A stretch of 64,000 nucleotides of DNA from Eutypella sp. D-1 (Eukaryota > Ascomycota > Sordariomycetes > Xylariales > Diatrypaceae). The notes under the pieces were generated by a model. That model did not search any database. It was not told the DNA's origin and saw nothing but the letters and a program-made list of their open reading frames with translations. The number at the start of each line of letters is the position of its first letter. Position 1 is the first letter of the stretch. This document shows, in pieces, positions 1-10,122 of the stretch. The stretch spans positions 3,038,001-3,102,000 of the forward strand of contig JAJTTP010000002.1 of the NCBI GenBank assembly GCA_023313575.1. Reading direction: 5' to 3'. The position numbers and the translations under genes were made by a program.

Positions 1-28
1 CGCCGGCGGGGGAGGAGGAGGAGCGCCG

Positions 29-660
29 ATGACGGTCCCCGAGGGCGCCGAGAAGGCCACCATCGCCGCGGGCTGCTTCTGGGGCGTCGAGCACTTGTAC
101 CGCAAGCACTTCGGCGGCGGAAAGGGCCTGATCGACGCCCGTGTTGGCTACACGGGTGGCGACGCAAACCACCCCAGCTACCGTCAGGTCTGCACGGAGA
201 CCACAGGGCGTAAGTTTCTTGTGCTTTTCTCGCTTCTCCGACTCCGCCCCCCTTACATCCTTCATAAAACTAGACTAATCGTTCCTATTTTATAACAATG
301 GCAGATGCCGAGGCCCTACAGATCCTCTACGACCCCAAGACCCTGACGTACCGGCAGATCCTGGAGTTCTTCTACCGGATGCACGACGCGACGACGGCGA
401 ACCGGCAAGGACCCGACGTCGGCACGCGGTACCGCAGCGCCATATACTTCCACGACCCCGAGCAGGAGCGCATCGCGCGCGAGGTCACCGCCCAGGCCGA
501 CGCCCAGTGGTACGGCGGACCCGGGAAGGTCGTCACCGAGATCGTCCCCGCCGGCCCCTGGTGGGACGCCGAGGACTACCACCAGCTCTATCTCCAGAAC
601 AACCCCGCTGGGTACGAGTGCCCGAGTCACTTCCTGAGGAATTTCCCCCCTCTCAAGTGA
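29..660 (+). CDS. msrA: Peptide methionine sulfoxide reductase, MsrA type (two exons)
   Basis: Reduces methionine S-sulfoxide in proteins and free methionine. Exons are 29-209 and 305-660, giving 178 residues. The intron (210-304) starts GTAAGT, has a CTAAT branch-like site near 274 and ends CAG. Splicing joins the halves so that the family motif GHAEA is formed across the junction, which fixes the acceptor. The catalytic Cys is residue 16 in GCFWG; GYTGG follows, and the C-terminal YECPSHFLRNF carries a candidate resolving Cys. The length fits the family core. The frame stays open upstream of the ATG to the window edge (Gly/Ala codons), so a longer N-terminus, for example a mitochondrial leader, may lie outside. 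Family assignment is secure; the start is uncertain. Confidence 0.93.
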
Positions 661-1165
661 GGCTGGCATGAGGCTCGGTCGATCAAACTTTTGGGGGAGG
701 GATGGAACGATCGCACGGGGCATTCTTGCCCGGACGAAATCTCGTGCATTGAGACCGGTGCAATCACACAAGGGACACAGCTTACAGAATTGGAGGCGCA
801 CAAGGAATCAGTGATGATTATGATGGAATGATATATACAGTCAGTCACGCATGAGTTATAGCAGGTATGCATCAGAATCTGTATTTTCAGACAGTGTCTA
901 TGAAGCTCAATTGAACAAGGCAAACAAGCTCTCAAATACGTACGCGTGCTCTAGAATGCTGCGCGCTTAATATCAAATGTTCATAAAAGAACAAATTGAA
1001 AAGAAAAAAAAAAGGCTGGGGGGCCAAGATGCCCCTGCAATAACCAAGCGATCATAAATAGAAGTCTAATACTTGAGGGAAATCGCAACTGGGACAATTC
1101 CCTATACATCGAATGAAAAGAAGGGGAAAAAATCGCCAGAGGGCCCGCCCGGCTGTACATTCCCC

Positions 1166-3049
1166 TCAGCAGTCCCCACCATCGAGCGGATCCGGGTCCA
1201 GGATCCGCCCGGTCAGTGGATCCACCGCCTGCGCGCTCTCCCAAGCGACGTACCTCTCGGGGCCGCCAGCCGCCGCGCGTTCCGCCCATCCGTAGTTGCG
1301 GATGCGCTCGAGATCGCGGGGCGGGATGTCGGAGGTGGCGGGGCCCGGGCCGCGAATGCCTTCGAACCGCTCGTAGACATCCGGACGGCAGCCATCATCT
1401 GGTCGGTTGTGGTCCGGCCGGGGCTCGTCATCGTCATCGTCGTTGATTCTACACGATGCATCGCTTGACAGCGGCGCGGGCCCGGCCATCGCCACGCCCG
1501 GGTCCATCCACGTCGTCAGGACGAATCCCCAGCCGAACGGGGCCGGGAGCGGCGCGACGTCGAGGCAGAAGTCGGTGGCGCAGCGATCGCAGGAGCGAAC
1601 GGCACCGAGAGGCGCCGCTACGCCGTCGGCCGAGACCGCCTTCGCCGGGGTTGCGTTTCGCAGCTGGCGCAGTCTCTCCGCGACGGCGTGGCCCTCCTGG
1701 GCCGCGGGGTCGAAGGGCTTGCGGCCATCGAAGCACGCGCGCCCGTGGACCGGGTGATCCAGCCCGGCGCGCACGCGCGCGCACAGCGGTCGCAGCAGCC
1801 GGTCCACGAAGACCGCGTACCGGTCTATCCACGCCAAGTGGGCGCAGATCCAGTGGATGCGGGGCAGTCCGGCGCCAGCACTGCCGGTGCTGCTGCTGCT
1901 TCCGCCGCTAGTGTGATGATAAGATCCGCCGCCGCCGCTCCCACCGCCTCCGGCCCGTCCATCGGCGGCGCCCTCCAGCCGCGCCCCGAACAGCCATAGT
2001 GCGAGCGGCGTTTTATCGACGGAGGCAACGACCTGCCGACGCCGCAGCAGTACCCGCGTACCGCTGCCCTCCCCGCCGCGGTGGCACCGTGCGCGCACCG
2101 ACACCTGCGCCAGTGCGCCGCCGCGGCACGAGGTCCGGGTGCCGTTGACCTGGCGCAACAGCGGGGCGTGCGAGCCGTCGCCGCGAACCGCGCGCTTCGC
2201 CACGCACCGCAGCGCGCGCCGTGACGCCCGCCACGGCAGGTCGTGTCTGTTGGGTTCACGGCGGCGGCGGCGGCGACGGTGGTGGTAGGTGTGCTGGGTA
2301 ATAGCGCGCTTGTCCGGGGACGAGGACCGGGAGGCAGAGGACGAGGAGAAAGTCGAGGAGGACAAGTACGCGGAGTCTTCGTCGATTGGGGAGTAAACAC
2401 AGCAGGCGCGCGGCTTATGCGGCGACGCGTACAGGGGGTCCGCGAAGCTCAGGAGTGGATCGTGCAGCCGGCGGCAGCGGTGGCAGTACGCGAGGTCCGG
2501 CAGGTCGCGGTCGAGGGTGCGCAGGAGCCGGGCGCGGTGGCCCCAGTGGGGACTTCCCACGCCGTCCGCGCCACGACCACCGCCTCGCGACGCCGCGGCC
2601 GCGAGGTCGTCCGCTGCGCGCACGTAGTCGTCGAGCGCCCGCCACGGCGACCACTCCGGGGACGGGGACGCGGCGTCGGACCGGGGCGCGGCCGCCGTGC
2701 GGAGTAGACACGGAGGCGGCGTCGGCGGGTGCGCCAGCAAGAATCGCCATGCCAGCCGCTTGCTGGCTAGAGCCAGAAGCACCGTGCTCGCCGGGTCCAG
2801 GTAGTTTAGGACTTCGTCGAAGAGCTCCGGTGGTAATTGGAGTAGTCCGGGCTGGGACTCGGTTTCTGATGTCGGCGATGCCGACGCACGGTTATCGTCG
2901 TCGTCCCCGGAGCCGCCTTCATTGTCGATGTCTCTCAGTGTCACTGTGGTGGTTGGAGGTTTGTCGCTACCCGGGTCGTCCGATATCTTCAGTAATTGGA
3001 TTGTGCCATGGAGAGCGGCCATAGTGGTTGGGTGTATGTCGTATCGCAT
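1166..3049 (-). CDS. F-box domain protein with Cys-rich segment
   Basis: Predicted single-exon protein of 627 residues, likely a substrate adaptor of an SCF ubiquitin ligase. The F-box is at about residues 69-105 (LLQLPPELFDEVLNYLDP followed by ALASKRL). A CHRCRRLH segment near residue 192 resembles the Cys pairs common in fungal F-box proteins. The middle has low-complexity Ser, Arg and Gly tracts, and an acidic Asp run follows near residue 535. The GC-rich sequence creates many open frames on both strands, but only this one has a recognisable domain. The start could be the first ATG (3049) or Met10 (3022). The substrate cannot be predicted. No intron is needed. The gene converges with the MsrA gene, with about 500 bp between them. 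Confidence 0.8.
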   Translation of the reverse strand: MRYDIHPTTMAALHGTIQLLKISDDPGSDKPPTTTVTLRDIDNEGGSGDDDDNRASASPTSETESQPGLLQLPPELFDEVLNYLDPASTVLLALASKRLAWRFLLAHPPTPPPCLLRTAAAPRSDAASPSPEWSPWRALDDYVRAADDLAAAASRGGGRGADGVGSPHWGHRARLLRTLDRDLPDLAYCHRCRRLHDPLLSFADPLYASPHKPRACCVYSPIDEDSAYLSSSTFSSSSASRSSSPDKRAITQHTYHHRRRRRRREPNRHDLPWRASRRALRCVAKRAVRGDGSHAPLLRQVNGTRTSCRGGALAQVSVRARCHRGGEGSGTRVLLRRRQVVASVDKTPLALWLFGARLEGAADGRAGGGGSGGGGSYHHTSGGSSSSTGSAGAGLPRIHWICAHLAWIDRYAVFVDRLLRPLCARVRAGLDHPVHGRACFDGRKPFDPAAQEGHAVAERLRQLRNATPAKAVSADGVAAPLGAVRSCDRCATDFCLDVAPLPAPFGWGFVLTTWMDPGVAMAGPAPLSSDASCRINDDDDDEPRPDHNRPDDGCRPDVYERFEGIRGPGPATSDIPPRDLERIRNYGWAERAAAGGPERYVAWESAQAVDPLTGRILDPDPLDGGDC

Positions 3050-4195
3050 AGCACACGGACCACGATCAAATCAAACAACGTCCACTTTCCCTCGCAGATT
3101 CGATTTTAGCAGAGCCAACTGAGAGTTCCCAAATTAGATTGATCCAACGTTCGTAGCCGTGGAGGATAAGGAAATGAGTTGTACGTGAAGTCCCACCGGT
3201 GGTGTGGGACGTTGCGTTGGGTAATATCCCAAGGCTTGGGTATGCCAAGTGCAGGTGCAGGAGAGCAGCAGCAAGGGGATAACTAGAAATAGAATCGATC
3301 GAGAGGGTTCGCCCCGTGTACCCAATCAAAATCGCCTGACCCGACAGCCCGAGAGCGAAACGCAGGGGCCTCGGCCCCCCCTCCCTGGCCCCCTCCTCTC
3401 CCCTCTCCGTCAGAGAAGCATCTCGATTCGATCAGATTATATAGAAAAATGGACGGAACACTGACTTTCCGGTGCAGAATCTACAGTAGATTCCCATTTC
3501 CCACGTCCAGACCAACTAACTAATCCTCGAGACCCCCTTCGGTTGAGCCCGAATGACATCTTGGCTGGGGCTACTAGGTGGCTAGGCGTGGGCCACAAAG
3601 TGAGGCTAACTAGTAGCTGGAATCTAGGCCGTCGATGCAGCTATCGTACTATTCTACGCCCAGGCCGGTCAGCTGATGCTGCCGAGGCACAACGAAACTT
3701 CATGACGAAGGTAAGCTATCGACTCGTCGGGTACTGATTGTTGGGGAGTGCAAGGTATTGCATTTTCTAAGTTCATACAATATAGTCGAGACCGGCTGCC
3801 ACCCGCCATTGTACCGGCTGGTCAGGGCAGCCTCTACCACCACGCAAATACATAATAGTGAAGAAATACAGTACGTAGGTAGGTAGTACCCAAGTATGAT
3901 ACTGAAACGCACATTGTTTGGTCGTCACTTAAAGTAGGGTGCAGGGCCGGCGAGTTAATATGAATGGATATCTTTTCTTTTTTACTTCGTTTGGTTATTT
4001 TTATGTAGCTAATGATATACCCTACGCAATCCTGTAAAATCTGATCAGGAGAGGAGTTCTGCCGCGCCTCATAAAGACCGACTTAAGCACCAATGAGCTG
4101 GCCATGCCAGCCGAGAAGAGGGAAATCCATTAAAGTAACCCAACTGTACTTGGTAAAGCGAGTATCGAATCAAGAAAACATCCGCCAGTCACCGC
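3050..4195. other. Intergenic region between divergent F-box gene upstream side and Bax-inhibitor gene 3' side
   Basis: No supported gene. It must hold the promoter of the F-box gene (upstream of 3049 on the minus strand) and the 3' region of the Bax-inhibitor gene. Short open frames here have no recognisable domain. Composition is ordinary, not RIP-like. Confidence 0.5.
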
Positions 4196-5293
4196 CTACT
4201 TTCTGCGGCCCTGCTGCATCATCAGGATCTGGACCATCCGAATGAAGATGTTCAGGAAGTCGAGCTCGAGAGAGATACTCTCGTTGACAGGGTCCTTCTT
4301 GATGACACCCGCCTCGGCCATCCGCGAGTGATACAAGATCTTCTGGACATCGTAGAGAGTGAAGCCACCAAAGACAGCGAGACCACCGTACAGCCACAAG
4401 CTCTCAGTCAAGGCGAGGGTACGAGCCGCGGTCGCCGGGATGACGAGGGGCGCAAGACCGGAGACAGCGACGATGGCAGCACCGGCGAGAAGGGGACCGC
4501 CGATGTACAGGTACTTCTCCTGCTTGGCAGTGGCACCAACGAAGGAGATGGAGCCCATCATGGCGACGGTATAGAGGCCCGCGCGGGCAATCAAAGCGCC
4601 GGGGGCAAAGGCGAGGAGAGGCGCGACAAAAGCGGCCTGGGTAGCATTGAAGGCGGTCCAGAGGGCGTACTTGGGAATGTAGCTATACGAATAGACGTTA
4701 GCCGATGTACCAAAGCTGTGGATATTAGAAACATTTAGCACTTACTTGTCGGGCTCAATAGCTCTTGTTCCAATCATGGTACCGAAACTCAGAGCCAAAC
4801 CGCCAATTGCCACGGCCCACGGGTTCGTCACCATTATGCGATAGACGAAACCAGTCTGGATCATCTGGCGCGCAGTGAGACCGATGATGCCGATGCCGAG
4901 ACCAGTATGCAGGAAGGTTTGGTTCAGATAAGAACGCTCATAGGGTGGCATACCACCATCTTCTCTGGTCTCGCGGTTGAATACTGCGTTGATGGCGACG
5001 AGAGTACCGCCGAAGATGGCGCCTCCGACAAGCAACCTGCGAACAGTCGAACCCGAATCTACCGCCTGCGCAGTCGGCTGCATATACGTCCTAGACTGCG
5101 TAAAGCCATTTTTGGATGTTGTCCGAGCAAGCGACGATACGATCATAGGCCTGGACGAAAAGAAGTTCGACTGCTTCGTAGACTGATGGAATGCCCGCAC
5201 GGGGGTTGAGGTTCGGAATGTCGACTTCGAGATCTCGGGTAACCTGGAAGCCAGGCGCGCAGGTCCCTGACGGACCAAAATTGTGAACGACAT
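4196..5293 (-). CDS. Mitochondrial Bax-inhibitor-1 family protein, TMBIM5/GHITM type (two exons)
   Basis: Exon 1 is 5293-4746 and exon 2 is 4682-4196, encoding 344 residues, close to the roughly 345 of animal GHITM/TMBIM5. The 63-nt intron begins GTAAGT and ends TAG, with a CTAAC branch site about 16 nt before the acceptor. An alternative acceptor 33 nt upstream is also in frame and would add 11 residues. The first 60 or so residues are Ser, Arg and Thr rich with few acids, like a mitochondrial presequence. Several hydrophobic helices follow: around GGAIFGGTLVAINAVF, GLGIGIIGLTARQM, WAVAIGGLALSFGTMIG, and four more in exon 2. The C-terminus LNIFIRMVQILMMQ is typical of the family. Known relatives sit in the inner mitochondrial membrane and affect cristae and cation exchange; that role is inferred here. 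Confidence 0.92.
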
Positions 5294-8200
5294 TTTTGCT
5301 GCTGATCCGTAGAGTGTAATATTGACGAGCTAAAGAAAATGCGCTGTATACAGCGATGTGGATTGCGATGTCGAATGAATGGTGGTCGTAGTGAGGTGGT
5401 TGAGGTGGTTAGGTGTCGAAGAATTCGTCGGGAGGTGTAGAGGGGAGAAAATGACAAAAGTTTGATGTAACGGGTAAAACGATTATGACGCCGATTTAGT
5501 GAGCTGCTTACTTACCCGTAGCAGCCTATGGTCTCGGGAGGCGGGGGAGCTTTTTGCCCTTTTTCGGGTTGTAAGGTGGTGGCGCTGAGTGGGCGGGCGG
5601 TAACAGGTGCTACTGTGTATGTGCTAATAAGTTGCTCAGGTGGCTACTTCCAGAATTGTGTAGAACCTTGGAAGTTTGACAGCCGGAGGTCAGCAGGTAC
5701 AGCCCGGCTGGGGCCTGTTATATCCGATAAACTCCGTGTAGCTAGTTTTGCAACCTCCCAGCCGTCTTCAGCCGGTACCGCTGTCAACAGATTGCCAAAT
5801 CGTAGAAGAGGTGCGCAGGGAGGTCCACATAACGTTTGTATTGTGGCCTACTAGAATTCTATCAGATAGACTTGGGTAGCGATTCATAAGATTTGAACAC
5901 TGGTATTATTTGACAATGCACATGGACTCTACTGCCATACAAATCTGAATATTAATGAGACAATAAGCGAGTATCTAAACCACAGTTATTTAACTGCCTG
6001 CTTAGAAACACCCATTTACTCCCTAGCAACTATGACCCTGTTACTCCTTAATATAGAGTCAGTAATGTAGTATATCAGTATATTCAACTTTGAGAAGATC
6101 GGACCATCAAATCTTGTGTAGAAGCCGTTGTAAACGCGCACCTGAAGGCGACCGGCGTGATGATTCCTTAGTAACACGATATAAGCTACCTACTTGCCTA
6201 CCTGTCAGGTACCATTGGCACTGATATGAGCTCACAATGATGACCTAAAAATTATCAAGCAAATACAGGTAGACTAGGAAAGATCGATAGACTTCCGCGC
6301 AAACTGTCACCTTCTCTTTTCGGGTTGCTCCGGCTGCACCAGGAATTATAAGAGGTATTGCGTCGCCAGATTAACAATGCGGCCACATCTACGGAGTATA
6401 ATTATAGGATCTAAATGTCGACCAAGTCAATCCATTATTATTCAAGGATATAGTAATATACTCCAATGCTAACGACACCCCGTTTAATAGTCCACTGAAT
6501 AGTACTTTCCTTGAGGCCATATCCAAATTATCTTTAAGCCTGAACCTGTAAACTTTTAAAGTACCTACCTAGGTACTTAGAAGTAAGTAGTGACATCATC
6601 AGAACGTGGGATAGAAGCATTGACCTTCTTTGCTTTTTTACCAGACTATTCGCCCATGCGACTGAAGCAGGAACCGGGGAACGGGAAGATGCGCAAGTGA
6701 AAGCACGGACCTTTACTAAATCCAAGCTTATAAAGGTACATGTTAGGTGGTGTCTCACCGGTGTCTGTATATGTACTCTTGGTACGAAGTACTTCGTATA
6801 TACCTGTACTTCAATTCTAAGTCGATACTCCCTCTTGGCGTTTCTTCTCTCCTGCAGACTCATAAGCATGGAATTCTTCTCGAAGACAGTGGTAGAGACG
6901 CATACCAACATATACGAATGCAACCTTGGAACCTTTACTGGGTTTCTATTCCTTCGGATTATTCTTTTGTCTATATCGGGGTCGCATCTGGTTTCAGGCC
7001 TGAGTGCCTTGGTAAACTTCTGCTTGCGCCATCCCCATCCCAGCTGAACATTATCCGATTGTGCCGATTGTCCCTGCAGCGGCCTGGCCGAATAAAGACG
7101 ATTTTATCATTACATATAAGGGACCCCATGTTTTAAATCAGGATTTCCCCATTTGCATCTCTTCTTTTCCTGGTTAGATGGCACGTTCCGTGCCGACAAG
7201 CCTCAAGCCGCAGGGCCCCTAAGCTCTAGCTGGGCCTGAACCCCAAGTTTAGTCAAAGATCGTGGAAGTTTCAGTTTCACAGGGCTGAGGGAGAAACAAC
7301 CCAACCAGGCCATGCCGGACTCTTAAATTAGATACACTGCGACTTTCCAGAGCTCTATTTCAGGCCGTCGATGGAACACCCGACACCTCCATCTCATACC
7401 GCCGCCCACTTTGTCTCAAGTATTTTCCCAGTCTGCTCCTTGTCATCGCCGATTGATTCGAGAAAATTTGTCGAACTCGGTCGTCGTAGTACCTGAACCT
7501 GCGCGATAAATAGATGTGGTGAGAATATATGCACGATGGGCGGAGCTGACTGAGACTCTAAGATGGGCTTGCAGTTGTGACAATGGGTGACCAAACAGGA
7601 TGACTTCCCCTCACACTTATTCAAACCAAAGTCCGGATCATGGATTGAACTTTTCCAAAAGAAAAAAGAAGAAAAAACTTTTTCACTCCCATCGCTGACG
7701 ACTCTCAGTGTTACCATAGGCGGCGCTATGATACAGAAACGTGGTTGATGTGGAGCATCCCGGTATGGATTACAGGTCTATTCTGGGGTCCCCATTCCGC
7801 CAGTCTGACCAGTCCGCTGTCCGATTGGTGTTCCAGCGACATGGCCTAAGCCATCTCCGAGATCCTATTTGATGTAGTGCGTCCACTGTCTCTCCTCTCC
7901 ACGCAAGGACGCCGAAGCAATTACTTGTGTTGGGCCGGAGGAGCAGAAAACGTAGTTGAAAGAGATGAGCCAGGATGATAAAACATGATACTCTCAAGTC
8001 GCAGCACCGTCTCTCCCGGGGCATGGCATAATAGCGTAACAAGTGACTCGCCAAAGTACGGGCTGAAGCTTACTGTGATTCAAAAATAACAGTATCGACT
8101 ATCTGGAGAGGCTTTATGCACATCATCTCCAAGCGAGCATCGTCTTCCGATATACCAGCCCTACCCTAGCCCCGACTTGCCCCGGCCACTTTCAACTATC

Positions 8201-10122
8201 CCATGTTGATTCGTTGTCGACCTCGATTGACTCACAAATAGCTTCTGTTTGAGCCTTACAATCACCTCCCGCTCCGACAATAAGCAAGTGAGCACTAGCA
8301 ACAATCACCTACATAGCCGATATACTATGCTCGTGGGTTCTCGTGTCGTGTTTTCCTGGAGAAAATATCGGGCCCGGCGACCAGAATAGTGTCCTGTGAT
8401 ACCGTCCTCTGGCGTGCTCCGGGGCCCCCTCTCAATTACGTAGGTAGAAATTAGCACCTGGAGTATGCTGTATAAAAGCCCGCAAAGGCCAGGGAACCCG
8501 GCCTAAATCAGTCTGTTAGTTCTACGTATCCGCGCTTTAGTCGAAAGCCTTCCGTACACTAAATATCAACCGAGCCTGCGAATTATTCATCGAGTTAGCT
8601 AGCCACTGCTACTATATACACGTTTAGCATTGGGAAAGCCCCATCAACCCCATCCCCGCGTCCGGATGCTAGAGGGATTTAGAGAGTCTGACGGTGCCAG
8701 ACAAGCACAGAAGGGCGCTAGAAAAGGCGGCGCGACGCATGCAACCCGCAGCCTAGCCCTCTACCGTAGGCGGAGGCTAAACCGGAGAGAAGGGTTGATG
8801 ATGTGTGACGTCCCACTCTTTAGGGATCTGCATGTGCATTAGCAGCTCAACCTTAAGGTGTGAGACAGACCGCCTCGATGATTCCTAGTCCCTGGTCTGG
8901 CGTTACCGTTACCTCTTCCAGCGAATTTCTACAGAAGCTTCCTTCCAAGAAACCCTTTACCTACCTTTGTAATCTCAACGTCTCTAATAAGTTCCCTCTT
9001 CCAACCGCAGTGCACCCCCTGCGTTGTCATCTGTTACATAGTTAGCCTTACACGCGACGGAACGTGCGAATACCGCCATTATCACTTGATTGAGGTCCTT
9101 CTGCGATATAGTAGCAGGGATACTGCCTGTGGTAGTTATAAGCTTAGGGTTAAGCTCATCCTTGCCGTGAGCTTGTCTAGCGACGGGGTCACCTATCGTT
9201 GTTATTATTTCTTTGTCACCGTTGCGGTTTGTTTGAGGCTCGCTCTGCATGCCAACACGGACCATATACTACGCGACATAACACCATCGGACCCCTGAAT
9301 CCTCCCCTGGACCGTGCGACGACCCCACGTTGGTCGGCCATAGTTTTTAGCAAGCACGCGCCGGGCCTGCGAAACATTTCTCTCTACTACCGTCTCTCCT
9401 ATTTGATACTCAGTATTATTGTTTGTACATGCATTTGAAATTACAGTGTCCCTACAACTATTTACACAATTATCAACCAGGCGAGGCAGAACCTAGTGCT
9501 TCTAATCCATAATGTAAGTCTTCTGCTACACGATGCTGTCCCTCAGCGCCTATGCGGCGATGTAACTAATTAGGGGCAGCTTCATAACCAGACATAGTTT
9601 GCCCAAGAGATCGACGACGCGTAATAGGAGAGAAAAACACGAGACACCAAGTAAAACTTTCGCGCCATGCGACGCTGTCACGAATTGATTTAAACTGCTG
9701 TTCCAACCCCAAGGCCCAAGCCTGCGTACGAGCTGCAAGGTTCTCGCCCATTTCTCCAACATTGATACCTCCTTGCGCGATAGCCTCCCTCGGAATCTTC
9801 GGTACTGCTCTTTAGGTGCCTTTCTCCGAGAGAGCTTGCCAGCTCTGTTCAAACCCCGAATTCAAGCGACACATCACTATTCCTGAGGACGTGAAGCATC
9901 CGAGCTAGACGCGAACGAGGAAGGCCCCATATCGTACAGGCTGGTTATAGCGTTTGCCTCAGATGCTCGGCAACCATTCGTTCCAAGCTCAAAAGGTTTA
10001 GGGAAAAAAAGGCAGACCGCGACTCCCGCGAGAGCTTGAGGGACCGTGACCCACACTTAGCTCCGGGGTTCTCTGCTGTTGGCGGTCGTCCATTAGTCGG
10101 ACCTCCGGGACTCTGAAGCTCC
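5294..10122. other. Gene-poor intergenic region of ordinary composition
   Basis: About 4.8 kb with no open frame longer than about 130 codons and none with a recognisable domain. The sequence is neither as GC-rich as the flanking genes nor as AT-rich as the later repeat blocks. A TATA-like TATAAAAG lies near 8471 without a convincing gene downstream. A minus-strand segment at 9550-9760 has weak coding character in two shifted frames but was not accepted as a gene. Non-coding transcripts cannot be excluded. Confidence 0.45.

Noticed and set aside
1407..2707. Several long open frames on the plus strand opposite the F-box gene
   Set aside because: GC-rich third positions of the real minus-strand gene open the opposite frames; the products are Arg/Pro/Gly-rich with no domain.
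9550..9852. Minus-strand frames with a possible amphipathic helix followed by hydrophobic residues
   Set aside because: A resemblance to small mitochondrial or plasminogen-receptor-like proteins needs a frameshift and an ignored stop; too weak to annotate.
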